Positions 13,231-23,269 of a stretch of DNA of 64,000 nucleotides are shown here, one piece after another. A program made the position numbers and the translations under genes. The notes beneath the pieces were generated by a model. It was not told where the DNA came from. It made no database searches and saw only the letters and a program-made list of their open reading frames with translations. The first letter of the stretch is position 1; each line of letters begins with the position of its first letter. The DNA comes from Sipunculus nudus (lineage: Eukaryota; Annelida; Sipuncula; Golfingiida; Sipunculidae): the NCBI GenBank assembly GCA_026874595.1, contig CM049317.1, forward strand, positions 75,174,891-75,238,890, read 5' to 3'.

Positions 13231-13819
13231 ACTCAGAGCTGAAATTTAGGCCTATTTAAGCCAGTGGCTATGCATACTCCTTCTAGTGTCCGCTTCACAT
13301 CGCATGGCCTGGCGGAAAATAGTTATAATGGGGTGCAAATAGAAGAAAATTAAAGAGACCAACCGTCTGTTCAGTGACATTGTAGCCTGACTGAATGAAA
13401 TGAAGACAGTAATGCCCCGCGCACTTAGTCTCCAGTCGGTCTTCGTCCAGTTTGCACCACGGCTTTTTTTAATCCATCTGTGTCAGTCAGCAAAGAATGT
13501 ATTATTTTCCCCTGCGATTTTCTTTCTGTTGTATGACATGGAATTATATTTGATGGCGTAATGTTGTATGTATCCCGTGTTTTATAACAGTCAAAACAGG
13601 GCACCGCTCAGAGTATGCAGTTAGTTCTAGGAGCTGTCCAAAGACGGCGTCACCGATCGCCATAGATGCCGGCTAAAACGGAGAGAGGCCAGAATGAACT
13701 AAACTGCTGCAGTAAAGTACACAAATTGTGAGTTGAAGGAGTTGAGAAACATAAACGAATCAACAGATGGATAAAAATGTCAAAAGAGGGCAGTGTGAGA
13801 GAAAAAAAAAAAGAGAAAA

Positions 13820-13937
13820 GTCTACGGCACCCGGTATTCCCAGGCGGTCACCCATCCAAGTACTAACCGGGCCCGACGTTGCTTAACTTCGGTGATCGGA
13901 CGAGAACCGGTGTTTTCAACGTATTATGGTCGTAGAC
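13820..13937 (-). rRNA. 5S rRNA copy 20 (variant)
   Basis: C14 to A, counterpart of copy 9 without its C3 to G change. Confidence 0.93.
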
Positions 13938-14524
13938 ACTAAGAGCTGAAATTTAGGCCTATTTAAGCCAGTGGCTATGCATACTCCTTCTCGTGTCCGC
14001 TTCACATCGCACGGCCTGGCGGAAAATAGTTATAATGGGGTGCAAATAGAAGAAAATTAAAGAGACCAAACGTCTGTTCAGTGACATTGTAGCATGACTG
14101 AATGAAATGAAGACAGTAATGCCCCGCGCACTTAGTCTCCAGTCGGTCTTCGTCCAGTTTGCACCACGGCTTTTTTTAATCCATCTGTGTCAGTCAGCAA
14201 AGAATGTATTATTTTCCCCTGCGATTTTCTTTCTGTTGTATGACATGGAATTATATTTGATGGCGTAATGTTGTATGTATCCCGTGTTTTATAACAGTCA
14301 AAACAGGGCACCGCTCAGAGTATGCAGTTAGTTCTAGGAGCTGTCCAAAGACGGCGTCACCGGTCGCCATAGATGCCGGCTAAAACGGAGAGAGGGCAGA
14401 ATGAACTAAAATGCTGCAGTAAAGTACACAAATTGTGAGTTGAAGGAGTTGAGAAACATAAACGAATCAACAGATGGATAAAAATGTGAAAAGAAGGCAG
14501 TGTGAGAGAAAAAAAAAGAGAAAC

Positions 14525-14642
14525 GTCTACGGCACCCGGTATTCCCAGGCGGTCACCCATCCAAGTACTAACCGGGCCCGACGTTGCTTAACTTCGGTGA
14601 TCGGACGAGAACCGGTGTTTTCAACGTAGTATGGTCGTAGAC
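14525..14642 (-). rRNA. 5S rRNA copy 21
   Basis: Majority sequence. Confidence 0.95.
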
Positions 14643-15232
14643 ACTAAGAGCTGAAATTTAGGCCTATTTAAGCCAGTGGCTATGCATACTCCTTCTCGTG
14701 TCCGCTTCACATCGCACGGCCTGGCGGAAAATAGTTATAATGGGGTGCAAATAGAAGAAAATTAAAGAGACCAAACGTCTGCTCAGTGACATTGCAGCCT
14801 GACTGAATGAAATGAAGACAATAATGCCCCGCGCACTTAGTCTCCAGTCGGTCTTCGTCCAGTTTGCACCACGGCTTTTTTTAATCCATCTGTGTCAGTC
14901 AGCAAAGAATGTATTATTTTCCCCTGCGATTTTCTTTCTGTTGTATGACATGGAATTATATTTGATGGCGTAATGTTGTATGTATCCCGTGTTTTATAAC
15001 AGTCAAAACAGGGCACCGCTCAGAGTATGCAGTTAGTTCTAGGAGCTGTCCAAAGACGGCGTCACCGGTCGCCATAGATGCCGGCTAAAACGGAGAGAGG
15101 GCAGAATGAACTAAAATGCTGCAGTAAAGTACTAAATTGTGAGTTGAAGGAGTTGAGAAACATAAACGAATCAACAGATGGATAAAAATGTGAAAAGAGG
15201 GCAGTGTGAGAGAGAAAAAAAAAAAGAGAAAA

Positions 15233-15350
15233 GTCTACGGCACCCGGTATTCCCAGGCGGTCACCCATCCAAGTACTGACCAGGCCCGACGTTGCTTAAC
15301 TTCGGTGATCGGACGAGAACCGGTGTTTTCAACGTAGTATGGTCGTAGAC
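15233..15350 (-). rRNA. 5S rRNA copy 22 (variant near array edge)
   Basis: C69 to T and T73 to C, both in the internal promoter region. The following spacer has a private 2-base loss (ACTAAATTG instead of ACACAAATTG). Confidence 0.9.
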
Positions 15351-15943
15351 ACTAAGAGCTGAAATTTAGGCCTATTTAAGCCAGTGGCTATGCATACTCC
15401 TTCTCGTGTCCGCTTCACATCGCACGGCCTGGCGGAAAATAGTTATAATGGGGTGCAAATAGAAGAAAATTAAAGAGACCAAACGTCTGTTCAGTGACAT
15501 TGCAGCCTGACTGAATGAAATGAAGACAATAATGCCCCGCGCACTTAGTCTCCAGTCGGTCTTCGTCCAGTTTGCACCACGGCTTTTTTTAATCCATCTG
15601 TGTCAGTCAGCAAAGAATGTATTTAATTCCCCTGCGATTTTCTTTCTGTTGTATGACATGGAATTATATTTGATGGCGTAATGTTGTATGTATCCCGTGT
15701 TTTATAACAGTCAAAACAGGGCACCGCTCAGAGTATGCAGTTAGTTCTAGGAGCTGTCCAAAGACGGCGTCACCGGTCGCCATAGATGCCGGCTAAAACG
15801 GAGAGAGGGCAGAATGAACTAAACTGCTGCAGTAAAGTACACAAATTGTGAGTTGAAGGAGTTGAGAAACATAAACGAATCAACAGATGGATAAAAATGT
15901 GAAAAGAGGGCAGTGTGAGAGAAAAAAAAAAGAAAAGAGAAAA

Positions 15944-16061
15944 GTCTACGGCACCCGGTATTCCCAGGCGGTCACCCATCCAAGTACTAACCGGGCCCGA
16001 CGTTGCTTAACTTCGGTGATCGGAGGAGAACCGGTGTTTTCAACGTAGTATTGTCGTAGAC
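15944..16061 (-). rRNA. 5S rRNA copy 23, last gene of the array (variant)
   Basis: C10 to A and G37 to C, both private to this copy. It still has an upstream TTAAATA element and a downstream T run, but its full upstream spacer is cut short at 16480. Confidence 0.9.
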
Positions 16062-16480
16062 ACTAAGAGCTGAAATTTAGGCCTATTTAAGCCAGTGGCT
16101 ATGCATACTCCTCGTGTCCGCTTCACATCGCACGGCCTGGCGGAAAATAGTTATAATGGGGTGCAAATAGAAGAAAATTAAAGAGACCAAACGTCTCTTC
16201 AGTGACATTGTAGCCTGACTGAATGAAATGAAGACAGTAATGCCCCGCGCACTTAGTCTCCAGTCGGTCTTCGTCCAGTTTGCACCACGGCTTTTTTTAA
16301 TCCATCTGTGTCAGTCAGCAAAGAATGTATTATTTTCCCCTGCGATTTTCTTTCTGTTGTATGACATGGAATTATATTTGATGGCGTAATGTTGTATGTA
16401 TCCCGTGTTTTATAACAGTCAAAACAGGGCACCGCTCAGAGTATGCAGTTAGTTCTAGGAGCTGTCCAAAGACGGCGTCA

Positions 16481-16933
16481 CACTTTGCACCAGCCAATCA
16501 CATCAGGGTCCAGTCTCTGTCTTGGATGAAATCTATCCTACACATAACAAACCCACGTGCTATCACGTTAACCTAACCTACAGCCAGTCTCCGTCCATTT
16601 ATCTTCACTGCATTTTTAATCCAGCGGTGTCAAGAAAGAATATATTATTTTTCTCTTTTGTTTTGTTTCTATTGTATAACATGGTATTATATTTTATAAT
16701 GTAATGTTGTACGCATGGTTCATTTAAATATAAAATATTTTTCACGGACAAAATACTTTCTGATGATTTCATTTGGCGTGGATGTTGTCAAAGTATACTC
16801 TTGGATCCGGTTCTGCTACTACTAAAAACGAGGTTCGTTCTTTAGAAACAACTTCCTTATCTCAACACATAGGCCAACATTTAATTAATCTCTCTTATCT
16901 TAATAAGAAAAGTCATTACAAATAGTCTTACAA
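16481..16933. other. Array boundary and decayed 5S spacer
   Basis: The junction at 16480 joins the spacer to unrelated DNA. From 16581 to 16715 the sequence aligns again, with many differences, to the spacer stretch that runs from the CCAGT..TCGTCCA motif through ATTGTATAACATGG to TAATGTTGTA. No 5S gene accompanies it. I read it as an old spacer copy stranded outside the homogenised array. The rest shows nothing recognisable. Confidence 0.7.
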
Positions 16934-16934
16934 T

Positions 16935-17008
<74 letters not shown>
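16934..17008. repeat. (TA)n microsatellite, left of transposon
   Basis: TA repeats with one short CAAA interruption near 16963. Ends two bases before the transposon's left end. Confidence 0.95.
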
Positions 17009-17010
<2 letters not shown>

Positions 17011-17013
<3 letters not shown>

Positions 17014-18275
17014 TCGTGACTTGACAATCCGACACTAAATGTAATACCCTAATTTATGTCGGATTGCAAGGCTGTCGGATTGTCAAATCACTAAAGGTGA
17101 CAGCGGGTCAAGATACAATGGGACACAATATGTCATAATATGAAAAAAAAATCCGTCATGGAGTACCGTTTTGTTTCTTATATACATGTTAAATAGGCCT
17201 ATGTATACAACGCTCGTCAAGATTGAAGGCCTATGCAGATTCTACCAATATGAGACATGGTTATATTTCTGAACAAACATTATCTAAATGTATATGATGA
17301 ATGAACAAGCGGTTCATATACATTTAAAGAATGCAAGAATATCTGTCTGGTATCTGGTTCTTTGATTTTGGTTTTCGCGGATTTTTCTTGGCAGCCCGCG
17401 TTTAATTGGCATCAACGTCCCCTACAGTGAGGCCCTGCTCCTCCATATACTGTAGCCCTGTTTCCATTCCCCCGAGCGATTCTCTGAGAGTTACTGGTTA
17501 AGGAGGATCATCTTCTCCCTTAGACTCGCTGTCACTTTCGCCTCCGTCATCTTTGACCATTGACACAATATCAGCGGTGATCGGCATTGCTGTGCCGCGG
17601 GTTCCAATATATGCTCTCATGCGAGATATCCTCCTCGGTCACGTGGTCAGTGCTGTTGCGTGCATGGATAAGGTCCCCGACCTCGATCTCCACCTTCGCG
17701 TGTTCCAGTTTTACACACATAGAGGTTCAAGTTTGCCAAATTACGGATCCAAACTTACTTTATTAGTATAATTGGCTTTAGTGTACGGTCAGAACAATAT
17801 AGCCCTGCCTGGGCTTTAGTGTATTGATGTTTACTGCTAAAAGGCTTCAATTAAAACGTGATTCCATGTACCGATAGACGTGACGTAACTCAGACTTAGC
17901 TCTTATCACTAAATAAGAGGGTCAACCGACACTAAGTGCGAGCTACAGTGAGAGCCGTTTGATATCTCTGTCAGAGCCATTTCATTGACTGGGCCAGTCT
18001 AAGAACAATACACTCCGCTGTATTTCACGCCTAATTGACCGGGGTGCCGTGGGCACGAGCCCCACGACTGACATCAAAGGAAAATATACCGGTCGGATTG
18101 TCAAGTAAGAAAATACGTCGGTATGCCTGTCTGTCCCCGGAAATGCCATGTCGGAGTCGGAATCCAAGGCTGTCGGTTTATCAAGGCTAATTTATGTGGG
18201 TTACGTTCGTTTTTACAAAATACCGTCGGATTTCAAGGTTTTCGGATTGATAAGGGTCGGAATGTCAAGTCACGA

Positions 18276-18278
<3 letters not shown>
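17011..18278 (-). mobile_element. pogo/Tigger-like DNA transposon, decayed
   Basis: The left end reads CAGTCGTGACTTGACA.. and the right end is its reverse complement with one mismatch over about 22 bases (..TGTCAAGTCACGACTG). Ends starting CAGT and insertion at TA are typical of the pogo/Tigger superfamily of Tc1/mariner relatives. Subterminal GTCGGATTGTCAA-type motifs recur in both ends (17050-17090, 18078-18270). Both flanks are (TA)n, as expected for insertion at TA within a microsatellite, though two extra bases (CA) separate the left end from the TA tract. Only about 1.27 kb remains, far too short for a complete transposase gene plus ends, so it is a deleted copy. Confidence 0.85.
17402..17720 (-). 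pseudogene. Tigger-like transposase C-terminal remnant
   Basis: On the minus strand the frame reads PITADIVSMVKDD, an acidic Ser/Glu/Asp stretch, a stop codon, then VTLRESLGGMETGLQYMEEQ and a final stop. An acidic linker followed by an amphipathic helix ending in EEQ or EQQ is the usual tail of pogo/Tigger/jerky-type transposases. The upstream part continues in another frame (VTEEDISH..). The in-frame stop and frameshift show it is dead. The DDE catalytic core is absent. Confidence 0.6.

Positions 18279-18328
<50 letters not shown>
18279..18328. repeat. (TA)n microsatellite, right of transposon
   Basis: About 25 TA units directly abutting the right inverted repeat. Probably the same original tract as the one to the left. 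Confidence 0.95.
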
Positions 18329-18329
<1 letters not shown>

Positions 18330-18641
18330 CAAGTTAAAGATCTTCGAAAATCTGAACGCCCCATTCCTGTTCGCAATTGTAAACATCATCACTGACCTGT
18401 TCTTCAGGGTAAACATACTGATGTATGAATTCTTGCCACGAGCAGAGTAGCACAAAATAAATGGAAACATATTTGTACATATCTTTTTGGGACAGTATAT
18501 ACCACTAAAAATCTATATTTATTTGTAACTGATAGAATAAAACAATCGAATATTCCTCATTAATTTAATACACCCCCCCCCCCCCCCAAAAAAAAAAAAA
18601 ATCCTGATAAAAGTTACCAGGTTTATAAGCTAGTGTTTATA

Positions 18642-18690
<49 letters not shown>

Positions 18691-20954
18691 ACTTACAATA
18701 GCAGAAGAAAAGAGGAAAAGTCCCTCGGTCCCGCATTTGGTGCTGCTGATCCCTCCCCCCCCCCCCCCCCCTACACAAACATCTTCAAATCCTGGATTCG
18801 CCACTGGGAACTGCCATGATTGCGCAAGTGCGGACCACTGGTCACACAGTCTTGTTGTTGTAAGTATACACACGTGAATTATGCGACTTGTGTTTACCCA
18901 CACATAGAACATGACAACGTGAATTAGAGAAAGCTATTGGTAGCGTGGTCTTGTTTTTATCAGCCAAAATGGACTTATGATAATACATATATTATTACAA
19001 ATGTTTATGTACCTTTCAAAGATTAATATGAATGAGCACCAAGATCACCGTAATGTTGCTGACAAGTGTTAAAAATATTCACATGGTGTAGTTCAAAACA
19101 GATTGGTAATACCTGGGTTATATGCACTTTACTTAAAGCCCATTTATCTATTCCTAATGCAATATGATTTTCTCAGCCAATAAACGTTACAAATGAAAGA
19201 CTCATCGGCCATATTATCCTTAGCTGAAGGTCCAGGCACATCAATTTAGGTCGCAACGACTTGGCGTTTGGCAGTCGTGTCTTCATAATATGTTTTTATA
19301 TCCTTTTTATGGTTGTTACGATTTGGGCCCAGCCAGGCAATAAACTGATGGGGACATAGCTTGTCATTTTCACCAGGAGACCCAAGGGTCTTATCTTCAC
19401 TCTGAGCAAACTGTGCATTATTACAGAAGGTAACAATGTAAAGCAATACAGTTAAAGTGAAAATAATATTTCAGCTAAGTTCAACTTAAGTGCTAGTGAA
19501 CTGAGTTTAGATCTGTGTACCATAAAGAAAGAAGTGGAATTACAGTTCTTGCCGATATACTAGTCACATTGTCATGTTGTTACAAACATTTTATAAACAT
19601 TAAAGGGATTTTTAAATATTTCAATGAGCAAAAGTTCCATAAAGTGGTGATTAAAAAAAAAATTATTTCATTTCATTCTCATTTAATTCTCGGGAAAAGC
19701 TAGCAATTACAAACAGTTAAGTGTTTACATCTACTGACTTGACTAGGAAGAAATAAAAAACGTTTGACTAACTGAAACTAGGTCACCATTGGTGGCGCCA
19801 CTTGCAGCCTACGATGACAAACCGACAAAGGATCAATATTTCCGTCAATTTTAATTCTCATAGCTGCAGCGGGTCCCGAGAAAACGGCTTACGTTTTGTA
19901 TATCCAACACTTGAAATTGTCAAATTTAAAGATCCACGAAAATCAGCATTTTTTAATCAGCCCAATTCAAACACATTTAAGAACATTTTTTTTTCTTCTC
20001 AGTTTAAGTAACCCTAAATATGATCAAGCCTTATATTTTCTGACTTTACTGGATTAAAAAAAAATCTCTTTGATGAAAGAAACGTTTACTCATGCATTTA
20101 CCACGCACATGATTAATTTTATTATAAAATTTGATGTTGATACTAGCGGCGATTCTTGAAATATCTCACAATAGACGTTTACATTATGTATAAATGTACA
20201 CGTAAAATATCCTGAATTATTGAAATCGATCGCGTCAGAAGTCAAACTTTGCATCCTGAAATTTATGAAGTTGTAGATGTGGCACTGTTTTAAATATTAA
20301 GAACCAATTCTAATATTTGCTGTCTCGCCTTCAACACTGAGATTCTGACTTCGAGATGCCCAAACAGGCAGCTCACAGATTATATAATACCTAATTTAGG
20401 ATTTCTACGAATCCGAGATTCACCAAATACCTGTTATGGCTTACAAGTAGGAATTTCCTGGGCCTGACAGTTTTGTGTGTCCTGTTCATGGACACCCGCA
20501 ACGACAGACGACCGCCAATCACCTGAGCCACAGAAACAAAAAGACTGATTACGTAATATTTCGGTTCTAGAGTCTGTAAACATGTCAGTCAAACAACAAC
20601 ATTATTATCAAAAACCCTGCTTAGGTCTGTCCCTTGGAAGGATCACACCGGGAAACAAATACTAATATGTTTCCACGATAGATGGCGTCCCAGGAAGTGA
20701 AATCTTTGGGATCGTTCCAACTCGTCATTGAACCGTGAACGGTCACGCAAGGTGACATTAGGTGTTAACAACCTGTAGCAGACATAGTCATTGGACGATA
20801 CTGAAATGTGGGATCGGTATTGAGTCATAAAGCACATGTAGACGCGACCTTCACCATGTTTACCATGTATAAAAAAAACGGACCGAATAAGGGTTAATGC
20901 GTTCAACCATTCACAGTAACCGTCTGACATGTGCACAGGATGTGACTCCCTGTC
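18329..20954. other. Intergenic stretch with simple repeats
   Basis: Contains a C15 tract followed by an A run (18573-18600), (TA)n at 18645-18687, a C17 tract at 18755-18771 and one partial dispersed element ending near 18805 (ATCCTGGATTCGCCACTGGG). Short open frames here have no recognisable motif. One minus-strand frame at about 18340-18455 looks protein-like but has no convincing splice sites or family match. Confidence 0.5.
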
Positions 20955-20962
20955 TGACGTCA
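20955..20962. promoter_or_regulatory. CRE-type palindrome TGACGTCA
   Basis: A full CRE/ATF site about 330 bases upstream of the predicted start of the transporter gene. Its function as a promoter element is inferred from position only. Confidence 0.35.
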
Positions 20963-21293
20963 CGTCTCACTGCACACCACAAGATGCCGCGATCCTCCAC
21001 GTGAGCTCTAACATCTTCATGTCATAAGGTGCAATGAAAAACCAGCGTGTAGTCTGTAGTACTGGAGTACCATATTTAGTTCATGTCTTTTGGGTAAACA
21101 TATGCTTTGTTGCTCAGGTATGCCGGCAGTGTCAGGGTATTGATTGGAGCGCAGGTAGATATCATACCTTGATTAACCAAGAGTTAGTTGGCAAGGCAAC
21201 CGGTTATACAGACTGGTAGGTAACGTACAGGGCTATTCCACAATTTGGTCAGTTTATGTCCAGTGGACACATCCTCAGTAATATAACCAGAAA

Positions 21294-21470
21294 ATGGGAG
21301 ACCAGAAAGAAGACCCGACCACGATCAGTCAGCTGATCAAGGAGGACCAGCCGGCAGCGGTGAGGCCGACGACCTTGAAGGGGGGCGTGCGTCGTCAGGA
21401 AGAAAATAAAAAGACGAAGCGATGGAATATTCTCCTCACAGCAGTGAATTCAGGATCAATGTTCAGTGTG
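21294..21470 (+). CDS. Transporter coding exon 1
   Basis: Encodes 59 residues beginning MGDQKEDPTTISQLIK, with a basic stretch before RWNILLTAVNSGSMFSV, the start of membrane helix 1. The exon ends at a good donor, GTG followed by GTATGT, in phase 0. Reading continues open to 21878, but that part is intron. Confidence 0.8.
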
Positions 21471-22235
21471 GTATGTATGCACGTATGGTATAATATGATT
21501 AAATTATTAAAACAATTTTTTGGCAAAACAAACAAAAATATTATTCTGCGGATTTATGGGAACTGGTCGCGTCAGAATACAATGACTTTTGCCGGCTTTC
21601 AAAGAAATTACGAAAAGTCCTTTCAGTCCTTAAATTTGTATGTATTATCATCACAATATTTAGTCTGTTTACTTTTAAGAATTCTTCGGAGTGATTTGTG
21701 TCTAAGCACGAATTACAAACATTTAAAAGGACCCTGTCTTCATTTAAAGAAAAATAATATCCACAAAATACGCGAGAGGCGAATCCGTACAGCAATTAAA
21801 TACATTTGTATTGCCTTATTTTCCATTACCCACGGACAGAATCCAAATCAATTTGATGTTCACTCTTCAGGTAGTTAAGTAACACTTGAATGTTCCTACA
21901 TGGCAAAGTCATATTAAAAAAATGTGATCTAACTGTTAAAATTTAAAATGCTACTTTCAATTAAAGTTCTTATAACCTGCAGGAAAAAATTAACAACATG
22001 TTCTGAGTAAAATGTCAGTCTAATGGCCTTTTATCGTGAAACAAAATATTCTAGAGGCGGCAGCGATAAGTAAAATTTATTGGTCACTACTTCATGTGAT
22101 GAGGACTAAGCCATGGTGTGGTTTTTTTTTATTCTTTTAAATCATAACGTACCAAGGTCATAACAGAATGAGGACCCCTAGCAGTGCTTTGCAGGAGGAA
22201 TGTTATGCATATATGGGCTGTGAATAACTTACACA

Positions 22236-22310
<75 letters not shown>

Positions 22311-23221
22311 AGTAAAACACACTCCCCTTTGGCTTTTTATAGGTTGTACCTATATTTACATTTTACATTACTGCAGTAGCGTTTTGTCTCGGCTACGCAT
22401 AACGTACACACAGTGTGCCCCTTCAGCCCGATCAATCCTTGTCGGTCACAATATACTTGTATGTTCACAGCACGATTTCACCTTCGTATTCCAGTTGCTT
22501 CAAATTCAGTTGAGCGCACATGGTTGGGCCATAAAGGTTTGTGTTGACTGAACCATCACTAATAACACATGTATTTTTAAGCATGATGTATACGGGTCTA
22601 TAACATATCCCATGGTATAGTTACCCATTTTATTCTACAGGGGATCTTAATATTACAACATGGATTAGCAAAAATAGTTAAGAGTAAAAAAACCCTGCAG
22701 AGTAGGGGAACCTCTTCCGAAAATTCTTCAGCTGAGCTCCACATGCAGACGAAAAAAAAAAACAATAGCAGTTCTTTCAGTGTTTCTACTGACATCATTC
22801 ATACAACACGCACTTTATTAAAATTATACACAGGTTGCTTTGTATAAGAGGAGTCCATGTTGTATGCGAAACTTGATAATCCGAATCGTGCATACCTCCT
22901 CCAAAAGCGGATCCAGGACCCGCTTATTTCAGCCGCCACAATCTTTGTCTAAGGGTCTCAGAACAATTTATGCCACCTGAACCCCACCACCCCTCTTTCC
23001 CCTTCCCCTTTTTCGGACCTGGGGAAATTTTAGGGTTGTCATTAGTTCTCCTGGATTGGAGCCCTCCTTCTTCTAAATCTTTGATCCGCCCTTGCTCCTC
23101 GCACCGTAATTTTCTCGAGCGCATATGACGAGCATGCATCAAATTAGGACGTGCTGCGGTGTATGAAATTAAACTGTTGTTGTATACACTCGTATTTATG
23201 GTAAAGTAGGTCTACCTTTTA

Positions 23222-23269
<48 letters not shown>

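Larger units (their letters stand above)
1..16480 (-). repeat. Tandem 5S rDNA array, 23 genes
   Basis: Units of 705 to 715 bp each contain one 118-bp 5S rRNA gene on the minus strand and about 590 bp of spacer. The window begins inside a spacer, so the array extends to the left. The right end is abrupt: the last unit stops at 16480 inside the spacer, right after the conserved GACGGCGTCA. Units differ by few substitutions, by the length of the poly-A (gene-sense poly-T) tract and by small indels such as a 6-bp GGCCTA insertion near 4509 and 12295. I see no snRNA, tRNA or histone gene in the spacer. Confidence 0.97.

Noticed and set aside
1618-15979. Recurrent 67-69 codon minus-strand open frames (MGDRLGIPGAV..) in the 5S array
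   Set aside because: They start inside the 5S gene and run into the spacer, recur only because the array does, and change with the poly-A tract length. No coding signal.
20643-20963. 106-codon minus-strand frame upstream of the transporter
   Set aside because: No recognisable motif, composition like flanks, and it overlaps the likely promoter.
21471-21878. Extension of transporter exon 1 as a 194-codon protein
   Set aside because: A GTATGT donor at 21471 gives a phase-0 join to exon 2 that restores the family motif. The extension is AT-rich intron sequence.
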